From: Amycolatopsis dendrobii
Lineage (GTDB): Bacteria; Actinomycetota; Actinomycetes; Mycobacteriales; Pseudonocardiaceae
Direction: 5' to 3'
Assembly: GCF_014145675.1 (NCBI RefSeq)
Contig: NZ_JACGZW010000020.1
Coordinates: 62,001 to 126,000 of the forward strand
Length of the DNA stretch: 64,000 bases
The first letter of the stretch is position 1; each line of letters opens with the position of its first letter. A program made the translations under genes and the position numbers. Of this stretch, positions 37,470 through 44,809 are shown piece after piece. The notes below the pieces were generated by a model. It saw only the letters and a list, made by a program, of their open reading frames with translations. It did no database searches and was not told the DNA's origin.

Positions 37470-38447
37470 TTGACCTATCCCCCCGTCCCGTTCGACCCGG
37501 AGATCGAGCCCGCGCTCGCCGAGATCGTCCCGGCCGACGCGCCGCCGTTCACCCCGGAGACGATCCCCGGCCTGCGCCGCGCGATGGCCGAGATGTTCCC
37601 GCCCGCCGCGGAAGTCGTCGGCGACGCTCCGGTGACCGTCGTCGAACAGACCATCCCCGGCCCGGAAGGCGCGCCGGACCTGGGAATCACCATCCTGTCC
37701 CCGCACGAGAGCGACGGCGCGCTGCCCGCCCTCTACAACATCCACGGCGGCGGCATGATGGTCGGCCATCGCAACATGGACGTGGGCCGGTTGCTGGCTC
37801 TGGTGCTGGAGCTGAACGTCGTCGCGGTGAACGTCGAATACCGGCTGGCCCCCGAGCACCCGCACCCCGCGCCGGTCGAGGACTGCTACGCCGGTCTCGT
37901 GTGGACAGTCGAGCACGCCGACGAACTCGGCATCGACCCGTCGCGCGTCGTGGTGATGGGCGGCAGCGCGGGCGGCGGTCTCGCCGCGGCGGTCTCGCTG
38001 CTCGCGCGCGACCGGAAGGGCCCGGCCATCGCGGGCCAGCTCCTGCTGTGCCCGATGATCGACGACCGCAACACGACCGTCGCGAGCCAGCAGTACCCAG
38101 GGTTGGGCACGTGGACCCGCGAGTCGAACCTTGCGGGCTGGCAGTCGCTCCTTGGCGACGCGGTCGGCACCGACGACGTCTCCCCCTACGCCGCCCCGGC
38201 GCGGGCGAGCGACCTGTCCGGTTTGCCGCCGGCGTTCATCGAGGTCGGCAGCGCGGAACCGTTCCGCGACGAGGACACCGAGTACGCACTGCGGATCTGG
38301 GCGACCGGCGGACAGGCCGAACTGCACGTCTGGGCGGGCGCCTTCCACGGGTTCGACATGTACGTGCCGGACTGGCCGATCAGCAAGGCCGCCCTCGAAA
38401 CCCGGAATTCCTGGCTGCGCCGGATCTTCGGGAAGGCAGGCAAATGA
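37470..38447 (+). CDS. Alpha/beta hydrolase, HSL/acetyl-hydrolase type (1)
   Basis: 325-residue esterase of the hormone-sensitive-lipase family. The oxyanion motif is YNIHGGGMMVG near residue 90, the nucleophile GGSAGGG near 170, the acid probably in EVGSAEPFRDED and the His in AFHGFDMY. The TTG start follows GGAGG (gaggaggctgcc). The next gene is a tandem paralogue and overlaps it by 4 bases. Likely cleaves a small ester from the imported compound (inference). Confidence 0.9.
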   Translation: MTYPPVPFDPEIEPALAEIVPADAPPFTPETIPGLRRAMAEMFPPAAEVVGDAPVTVVEQTIPGPEGAPDLGITILSPHESDGALPALYNIHGGGMMVGHRNMDVGRLLALVLELNVVAVNVEYRLAPEHPHPAPVEDCYAGLVWTVEHADELGIDPSRVVVMGGSAGGGLAAAVSLLARDRKGPAIAGQLLLCPMIDDRNTTVASQQYPGLGTWTRESNLAGWQSLLGDAVGTDDVSPYAAPARASDLSGLPPAFIEVGSAEPFRDEDTEYALRIWATGGQAELHVWAGAFHGFDMYVPDWPISKAALETRNSWLRRIFGKAGK

Positions 38448-39418
38448 GCGTCCCGCCGGTGCCCTACGACCCGGAACTGGAGCCCGGCCTCGCCGCGTTC
38501 CTCGACCTGGTCGAGCGGATCCCGCTGCGCGCGGACACGATCCTGGCCAACCGCGCGCATTTCGCGACGATCATCCCGCCCGCCGAGCAGATCGTCGGCG
38601 ACCGCCCGGTCGAACTGGCCGAGCACACCGTCCCCGGCCCCGAAGGCGCGCCGGACATCGTGCTCACCGTCGTCCGCCCCGCGTCGGGCGTCGCCGACGC
38701 GCCCGCCCTGTACAGCATCCACGGCGGCGGAATGGTGCTGGGCAACCGATTCTTCGGTCTCGACGGCCTGATCGACGACGTCCTGCTGTTCGGCGCGGTC
38801 GGCATCTCGGTGGAATACCGGCTGGCTCCGGAAAACCCGGCCCCGGCCGCCGTCGAGGACTGCTACGCCGGTCTGGTGTGGACAGTCGAGCACGCCGACG
38901 AACTCGGCATCGATCCGTCGCGCATCGTCGTCACCGGCGCCAGCGCGGGCGGCGGGTTGGCCGCGGGTGTCGCCCTGCTGGCCCGGGACCGCAACGGCCC
39001 GGCCATCGCCGGACAGCTGCTGGCGTGCCCGATGCTCGACGACCGCAACGAGTCCGTGTCGACCCGGCAGTACAACGGAATCGGCGCCTGGGACCGCAAC
39101 AACAACGACACCGGCTGGGACGCGCTGCTCGGCCCGGCGCGCGGCACCGACGCGGCCTCGCCGTACGCGGTCCCGGCCCGGATGACCGATCTGTCCGGCC
39201 TCCCGCCCGCGTATCTCGACGTCGGCGCCGCGGAGATCTTCCGCGACGAAACGACCGAGTACGCCCTGCGGATCTGGGCGACCGGCGGGCAGGCGGAACT
39301 GCACGTCTGGGCGGGCGGCTACCACGGGTTCGCCGGTTTCTCCCCCGACGCGGAAGTCTCCCGCTCCGCGGTCGCGACCCGGCTTTCGTGGCTGCGCCGG
39401 ATCCTGCGTGCCGGATGA
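38444..39418 (+). CDS. Alpha/beta hydrolase, HSL/acetyl-hydrolase type (2)
   Basis: 324-residue tandem paralogue of the preceding gene; long identical blocks such as EDCYAGLVWTVEHADELGI and YALRIWATGGQAELHVWAG show a duplication. Oxyanion motif SIHGGGMVLG, nucleophile GASAGGG, His in GYHGFAGF. N-termini and the region around the lid (NNNDTGWDALLG versus ESNLAGWQSLLG) differ, so substrates may differ. ATGA overlap with the upstream gene and with the downstream MFS gene. Confidence 0.9.
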   Translation: MSVPPVPYDPELEPGLAAFLDLVERIPLRADTILANRAHFATIIPPAEQIVGDRPVELAEHTVPGPEGAPDIVLTVVRPASGVADAPALYSIHGGGMVLGNRFFGLDGLIDDVLLFGAVGISVEYRLAPENPAPAAVEDCYAGLVWTVEHADELGIDPSRIVVTGASAGGGLAAGVALLARDRNGPAIAGQLLACPMLDDRNESVSTRQYNGIGAWDRNNNDTGWDALLGPARGTDAASPYAVPARMTDLSGLPPAYLDVGAAEIFRDETTEYALRIWATGGQAELHVWAGGYHGFAGFSPDAEVSRSAVATRLSWLRRILRAG

Positions 39419-40650
39419 AGCGACTCCAGACCGAAGCGCGCCTGGTCGAGCCGGCGTTGCCGGAAAAACGGCCAGGCGCGCTCCGGATGGCAGTCGTGCT
39501 GGGGCTGCTGGAGGTCTTCGGCCCGATCTCCATGGACCTGTACCTGCCGGCGCTCCCCCAGCTCGCTGACGACCTCCGGGCCGGGCAGAGCCTCGCGCAG
39601 GCGACCATGTCGGTCTGCATGCTCGGCCTCGCCTTCGGCCAGCTGGTCGTAGGCCCGCTGAGCGACCGGTTCGGCCGGCGCCGTCCGCTGCTGGCCGGGA
39701 TCGGGCTGTTCACCGTTCTCTCGGCGGTGTGCGCGTTCGCGCCGTCGATCGAGGTGCTGCTCGCCGCGAGGTTCCTCCAAGGCCTGTGCGGTTCCGCCGG
39801 AATCGTGCTGTCGCTGGCTGTCGCGCGGGACCTCGCCGAGGGCGTGGAACTGGTCCGGCTGCTGGCCTTGCTGACCACCGTCGGGGCGCTGGCGCCGATC
39901 GTCGCTCCGGTGATCGGCGGACAGCTGGCGGCGGTCATCGGGTGGCGCGGCATTTTCGGCGTCCTGGCCGGCATCGGGGCGGCGTTGCTGCTCGTCGCCG
40001 CGACCGCGCTGCCGGAGAGCCTGCCGCCCGAAGCACGACATCCGCGCAAGGGCCGCGGCGAGTTCCGGATATTGCTGAAAGACCCGCTGTTCCTGGGTTT
40101 CCTGCTGGTGAGCACCTGCGGCGGAGCGGCGTTCTTCACCTATCTGGCGTCGATCAGTTTCGTGCTCCAGGACGGATTCTCGTTGTCGCCGCAGCTGTTC
40201 AGCGCCTGTTTCGCCGCGAACGCAGTGATGTCGGTGCTCGGCGCGCAGGTGAACCGGGCAGCGGTTCGACGCGTGGGACCGGTCCGGATGTACGTGCTGG
40301 GCACGACCTTCACCGCGGCGGCGGCAGTGGCGATGCTCGCCGCCGTGGCGTTCGGGGCCGGGCTGGCGGCGTTGCTGATTCCGTTGGCGCTGTTGATGTT
40401 CGCGGGCGGGACCACGCAGGCGAACGGCAACGCGCTCGCCCTCGCGAACCACGGCCAGCGGGCCGGAACCGCGGCGGCGCTGCTCGGGACGTCGTCGTTC
40501 GCGGTCGGGCCGGTTGTCGCGCCGCTGGTGTCGCTAGGCGGGACGACGCCGTTGTCGATGAGCCTGACCATGGCAGCGGCATACGGCGTCGCGACGGTGC
40601 TGCTGTGGCTGGCGGTGCTGCCCCGGCTGCGCCGGTCCGGGAGCGACTGA
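39415..40650 (+). CDS. Bcr/CflA-type MFS efflux transporter
   Basis: 411-residue drug:H+ antiporter-1 family exporter with 12 helices. The Bcr/CflA signature is clear: FGPISMDLYLPALPQLADDL in helix 1, GLAFGQLVVGPLSDRFGRRR between helices 2 and 3, and LRFLQGL-type motif C (ARFLQGLCGSAGIV). It overlaps the hydrolase stop by 4 bases, so it is the last gene of the operon starting near 37470. It may export a product or toxic intermediate. Confidence 0.9.
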   Translation: MKRLQTEARLVEPALPEKRPGALRMAVVLGLLEVFGPISMDLYLPALPQLADDLRAGQSLAQATMSVCMLGLAFGQLVVGPLSDRFGRRRPLLAGIGLFTVLSAVCAFAPSIEVLLAARFLQGLCGSAGIVLSLAVARDLAEGVELVRLLALLTTVGALAPIVAPVIGGQLAAVIGWRGIFGVLAGIGAALLLVAATALPESLPPEARHPRKGRGEFRILLKDPLFLGFLLVSTCGGAAFFTYLASISFVLQDGFSLSPQLFSACFAANAVMSVLGAQVNRAAVRRVGPVRMYVLGTTFTAAAAVAMLAAVAFGAGLAALLIPLALLMFAGGTTQANGNALALANHGQRAGTAAALLGTSSFAVGPVVAPLVSLGGTTPLSMSLTMAAAYGVATVLLWLAVLPRLRRSGSD

Positions 40651-40827
40651 CCGGCCGATACTCGAGGGGCAAGGCCTCCGAAATTGAGCCGAACGGGCTA
40701 TCCAGTAACAACCCACCCGCGCCGACGACCGCGTTTGAGTTGACCAGGATCACCACATCGACCCCGTTCAAGCGCTACCCCAGCACCCGCGCACAAGGAA
40801 AAATGACCGGTCGGGGGGGCGCGACTG

Positions 40828-42969
40828 ATGGGGACTGGTGACAGACACGAAAACCTGATCGCCGCCGAAGTGTCCGGGCCGGTGGTGCAGGCCGGCGTGG
40901 TCCACGGCGACGTCCATGTGCATTCTCGGCGCGAGAGACGCACTGTTCCGCGGCAATTGCTTCCAGTCTCCGCGTCGTTCACCGATCGGGAGCGGGAACT
41001 GGCCGAACTCGACCGCCTGATCGGCGATCAGCAGCGGCAAGGGCCTCGCGTCGCCGTGATCGCAGGCTCGGGCGGAGTGGGGAAAACGGCACTGGCGTCG
41101 CGATGGATAGCAGGCCATGCCGACCGTTTCCCGGACGGGCAGCTCTACGCCGATCTCGGTGCGTTCGGCGCCGAGGAGCCCGCCTCCCCCGACGAAGTAC
41201 TGAGTCAGTTCCTCCGTGCGCTCGGCGTGCCCTCCGCGCAAATCCCGGCGGAGCTGGCCGCGCAGACCGCGCTCTACCGTTCGGTGACGGCCGGGCTGAA
41301 ACTGGCGGTGCTCGCGGACGATGCCGACTCGGCGGCTCAGGTCCGGCCATTGGTCCCGGCTTCTCCCCACAGCGTGGTGGTGGTGACCAGCCGCTGGCGG
41401 CTGGGCGCGCTCGCGATGGACGGGGCGCGCGTGCTACTCGTGGAGCCGCTCAGCTCTGTCTCGGCGCTGGAACTGCTCCGCCGCGCGATCGGCATCGACC
41501 GGGTCAAGACCGAACCTGAGCCTGCTCAGCAGCTGGTGGAGCTGTGCGGCGGACTGCCGATCGCGGTATGCGTCGCGGCCGCCCGGCTCTCCACCCGGCC
41601 GCGATGGCCGATCTCCCGGCTGGTCGGCGCGCTCGCCGACGAACGACGCCGGTTGTCCGCGCTCGCGGTGGCCGACGAAGCTGTTGTGCAGGCCAGCTTC
41701 GACCTCTCGGCGGACGAGCTGGCACCGGACATCGCGCTCGTCTACCGGTTGTCCGGACTGCATCCCGGCCCGGACTTCGGAGCCGAGGTTGCGGCGGCCG
41801 CCGTCGACCGCCCGGCCGCCGACGTCGAGGACGCCCTCGATGCGCTGGTCGACGCGAGCCTGCTCACCGACGCCGGCCCGGATCGGTACCGTTTCCACGA
41901 CCTCGCGCGGGTGCACGCGCGGCAGCAGGCAGAAACGCAGGAGAGCGAATCGTCGAGAACCGCCGCGGTGCACCGCATGATCACGTGGTACCTCGACCGC
42001 GTACTGGCCGCCGATCTGGTGATCACCCCACTGCGCGCCAGGATCAGCCCGGGCTACGAGCGAATCCGCAGCATTCCCGCGCCGCCGGACGCCACGGCCG
42101 CGCTGGACTGGCTGGAGCGGGAGCTGGCGAACATCGTGGCCGCCATGCGAGTCGCGGCCGACCAAGTCTGGCCTGAGCTGGTGTGGCAGTTCTGCGAAGG
42201 ACTGTGGGGGCTTTTTCTCCACCGCAAGCACTATCGCCAGTGGCAACGCACGCACAGCTGGGGCGTCGACGCCGCCCGGCGCTGCGGCAACCGCCGCGCC
42301 GAGGCGCGACTGGAGGTTCAGCTCGGCTACGCCCATCTGAACACCGGACGTTACGACGCCGCCAAAGACCACTTCACGGCATCGCTGAAGGTGGCTCTCG
42401 CCATCGACGACAGCGTGGCCCAAGCCCGCGCTTGGGAGCACCTGGGAGTCGTCGCGCATAGCACCGGATCCCCTCGGGAAGCTTACGAACACTACGCTCG
42501 AGCCCTCGCGATCGCGGAAGAACTGCGTCAACCACGCAGCATCGCTCTCCACCGACGTCGACTCGGGGAAGCGTGTCGCGACCTCGACCGCCCAGCCGAA
42601 GCGGTAGAGCACTTCGAACGGTCGGCTGAGATCGCGCGCGAGATCGGCGACGAAGTGCTGCGCGGCCGAGCCATGACCCGGCTCGGCGACCAGCACCTGC
42701 GGCTCGGGGACTCGACCGCCGCGTGTTCGCTCCTGCGCGAAGCGGCAGATCTCCTCGGCCAGCATGGGGCAGCGGCGTACCAAGCCGAAGCGCTCGAAGC
42801 TCTCGCCGAAGCGGACCTGGCCGCGGACCACGTCGAGAGCGCACGCCTGCACCTCGAGCAAGCGCTGGCGACCTACGCCGTCGCGGAGGACCCGAAAGCC
42901 GAGCGAGTGTCAGCCCGCATCGCCGCGATCGCCGCCGGCAAGCAGAAGCCCGGGCACGGCGAGGCGTAG
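40828..42969 (+). CDS. NB-ARC/STAND ATPase with C-terminal TPR repeats
   Basis: 713-residue signalling ATPase. Residues 1-45 hold the short motif GPVVQAGVVHGDVHVH seen at the head of many actinomycete NTPases of this class. NB-ARC: Walker A GSGGVGKTAL near residue 82, Walker B-like LAVLADDAD near 160, VVVTSRWR sensor near 185, GLPIAV near 245 and a winged-helix end near 370 (YRFHDLARVHARQ). From about 480 to 700 there are five or six TPR-like units. There is no DNA-binding or enzymatic head, so it is a switch that needs a partner. The ATG has a G7 ribosome site 9 bases away. The 3' end overlaps the convergent small gene by 97 bases. Confidence 0.88.
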   Translation: MGTGDRHENLIAAEVSGPVVQAGVVHGDVHVHSRRERRTVPRQLLPVSASFTDRERELAELDRLIGDQQRQGPRVAVIAGSGGVGKTALASRWIAGHADRFPDGQLYADLGAFGAEEPASPDEVLSQFLRALGVPSAQIPAELAAQTALYRSVTAGLKLAVLADDADSAAQVRPLVPASPHSVVVVTSRWRLGALAMDGARVLLVEPLSSVSALELLRRAIGIDRVKTEPEPAQQLVELCGGLPIAVCVAAARLSTRPRWPISRLVGALADERRRLSALAVADEAVVQASFDLSADELAPDIALVYRLSGLHPGPDFGAEVAAAAVDRPAADVEDALDALVDASLLTDAGPDRYRFHDLARVHARQQAETQESESSRTAAVHRMITWYLDRVLAADLVITPLRARISPGYERIRSIPAPPDATAALDWLERELANIVAAMRVAADQVWPELVWQFCEGLWGLFLHRKHYRQWQRTHSWGVDAARRCGNRRAEARLEVQLGYAHLNTGRYDAAKDHFTASLKVALAIDDSVAQARAWEHLGVVAHSTGSPREAYEHYARALAIAEELRQPRSIALHRRRLGEACRDLDRPAEAVEHFERSAEIAREIGDEVLRGRAMTRLGDQHLRLGDSTAACSLLREAADLLGQHGAAAYQAEALEALAEADLAADHVESARLHLEQALATYAVAEDPKAERVSARIAAIAAGKQKPGHGEA

Positions 42970-43301
42970 GGCCGAGCGGGAGGCCGACGGGAGGGGAAGT
43001 CGCGGCAGCCGAGCAGCACCGCCGTTGTTCCCCGGCGCGTCTTCAATACGTGTTCTCCCGCTCGCGCGACCGCCACCGCAGCGGTGCAGCCCGGCAGCCG
43101 CGCCAGTATCTCGTCCACCGCAGCCCAGGCCAACGCCCTCGACGTGCGTTCCGACGCGAAGACGACGTCCGAGCGGTTCAGCCACGACGTCGGCGCGGAT
43201 TCCACGCTGGCGACAAGCACGTGGTCGCGCCCGCCGACGGAGTCAACCCACGACACGTCCCACACACCGGGTGCGGTACTGACCGTTCGCCACTGTGTCA
43301 T
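42873..43301 (-). CDS. Unknown small protein coupled to the GT-B-like gene
   Basis: 142-residue protein that I do not recognise. The N-terminal 110 residues look folded (WDVSWVDSVGGRDHVLVASVE; ALAWAAVDEILARLPGC); the Pro/Arg/Cys-rich end lies over the 3' end of the NB-ARC gene and may be poorly conserved. GGGGG precedes the ATG, which overlaps the GT-B-like stop (ATGA), so it is translationally coupled. Possible partner of the GT-B-like protein. No signal peptide or membrane helix. Confidence 0.6.
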   Translation of the reverse strand: MTQWRTVSTAPGVWDVSWVDSVGGRDHVLVASVESAPTSWLNRSDVVFASERTSRALAWAAVDEILARLPGCTAAVAVARAGEHVLKTRRGTTAVLLGCRDFPSRRPPARPYASPCPGFCLPAAIAAMRADTRSAFGSSATA

Positions 43302-44539
43302 GGCGGTCCCCCGACGAATCCCTCAACGGCGACGCGGCGAGGCAAAGGTACCGGAGACACCTGCACCTCGTGCGGCGGTTCTGGAATACCGAGCACCCGG
43401 TACATCTCCCGCCGCAAGAGCGCGCCCGCGCGGCCGGGCAGTGAGGTGATCCGTGCCGCGATGTCGCCGACCCAGTCTTCCGGCCGTCCAGCCGCGAGCG
43501 CGCGCAACTGCACGTCGACAAGCAGGTCCGGACGCAGCTTCGGCGCAAGGCGCCACACCGACGCGGCAAGGCTGCCCGCGCGCACATCCTCAGCCGAGCC
43601 GGGGTTCAGCAACACAGGCGTGCCGAGGGCCGCAGCGTACTGGGTGATCGACCCGTGATCGCCGATCACGTAATCCGCGGCCACCAACGCGGCCCGCCAG
43701 CCGTCGTCAGGCGGCAGCAGCCGCAGCCCGGCGTCGAGCGCCTTGGCCAGCCACGCGCGGATCTGCCACGAACCGTGTATCGACCACGTCAGCGGGTGCA
43801 GCGCCGCGACGACCTGGTAGTCCCTCGCCGGCAACTGTGCCGTCAGCTGGTCGAGCAGGTGCGGGTTGCTGCCGAACAGCGAATGCCTGGACCAGGTCGA
43901 GCTGACGAGGACCAGTTTCCGCCCGCTCCGGACGTCGAGCGCGGCGCGATATCGGTCGCGCAGGGAAAGGCTCGCTCGCAGCTGGTCGAAGCACAGGTCG
44001 CCCGCCACCACAACGCGGTCAGCGGCCTCGGGGCACTCGCGACGCAGCCAGCGGGCGTCCTGTTCGTGCGCCGTCAGCACTGTCGCGGGAACGACTCGCC
44101 CGTCCCGGACCAGCCGATACCGCGGATGGGCCAGAGACGGCTGAGCCGCGCGCTCTGCCGGCAGCGGACTCCGGCGGAACCGGGGGCCGCTCACGCCGTG
44201 CGGCATCACGACGACCGGAGCCGCGATCTTGTCGATTTCGAGGTAGCTCGCCGCCATCGCCAGGTCGAAGCGCGTCCGCAACACCTGGTGCCACGGCAGC
44301 AGCAGCCCGCCCCAGGCCCGGACGTACTCCTCTGTTCCGTCCCAGCGGTCCTCCAGCGCGGGGACGGTGAACAGGACCTGCACCCGGTGATCGGCACGCA
44401 GCAGGGGAAGCACTTCCACCAGTCGCGTCCCCGCGGTCATGTGCGGCACCACAACCAGGACGGTGCGGCACCCCGCCCGGGTCACCCATCGCTCCGCCGC
44501 CGCGTTCCCCGGAGCCCTCGTCCACGCACTCCCGCTCAT
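43298..44539 (-). CDS. GT-B-fold protein (CDP-glycerophosphotransferase/epimerase-like)
   Basis: 413-residue protein whose pattern fits a two-Rossmann GT-B fold: an N-terminal half with VLVVVPHMTAGTRLVEVLP and VVVMPHGVSGPRF, and a C-terminal nucleotide-site half with YVIGDHGSITQYAAALGTP, which resembles the GDxS(S)x motif of TagB/TagF glycerophosphotransferases and UDP-GlcNAc 2-epimerases. The sugar or polyol donor is unknown. ATG at 44539 with GGGAGG 8 bases upstream. Divergent from the SARP regulator across 270 bases, so it may be a direct target. Confidence 0.72.
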   Translation of the reverse strand: MSGSAWTRAPGNAAAERWVTRAGCRTVLVVVPHMTAGTRLVEVLPLLRADHRVQVLFTVPALEDRWDGTEEYVRAWGGLLLPWHQVLRTRFDLAMAASYLEIDKIAAPVVVMPHGVSGPRFRRSPLPAERAAQPSLAHPRYRLVRDGRVVPATVLTAHEQDARWLRRECPEAADRVVVAGDLCFDQLRASLSLRDRYRAALDVRSGRKLVLVSSTWSRHSLFGSNPHLLDQLTAQLPARDYQVVAALHPLTWSIHGSWQIRAWLAKALDAGLRLLPPDDGWRAALVAADYVIGDHGSITQYAAALGTPVLLNPGSAEDVRAGSLAASVWRLAPKLRPDLLVDVQLRALAAGRPEDWVGDIAARITSLPGRAGALLRREMYRVLGIPEPPHEVQVSPVPLPRRVAVEGFVGGPP

Positions 44540-44809
44540 CGGGCTCCCTCCCGCGCCGCCGAAATCCGCATTCCCATCGCTGGCTCGCCTCCTGTTCTGC
44601 TCGACTGGCCGAGGCCAATACGGAAATCGTCGACAGCGCTTCATTCACGACGCTTTCAGCGCAGGGGGAAATCCTCTTTCAGCCACCGCGAGAAGGTGAC
44701 AGATATTTGCCAGAAGCGACACCGATTGGCGAAACAGGTATTGAGGTGGAAAACTGCGTGCACGGGAGCGCGGGCCGCCGCGAAGGCGGCACCTGGGGAG
44801 GGATGCGCC
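44540..44809. promoter_or_regulatory. Divergent intergenic region, GT-B-like gene / SARP regulator
   Basis: 270 bases without a gene. The right half (44670-44760) is clearly AT-richer than the surroundings and carries gccag...ttggc (44708-44730) as a short inverted repeat. Both promoters must lie here; no exact heptamer repeat of the SARP type could be assigned by eye. Confidence 0.4.
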
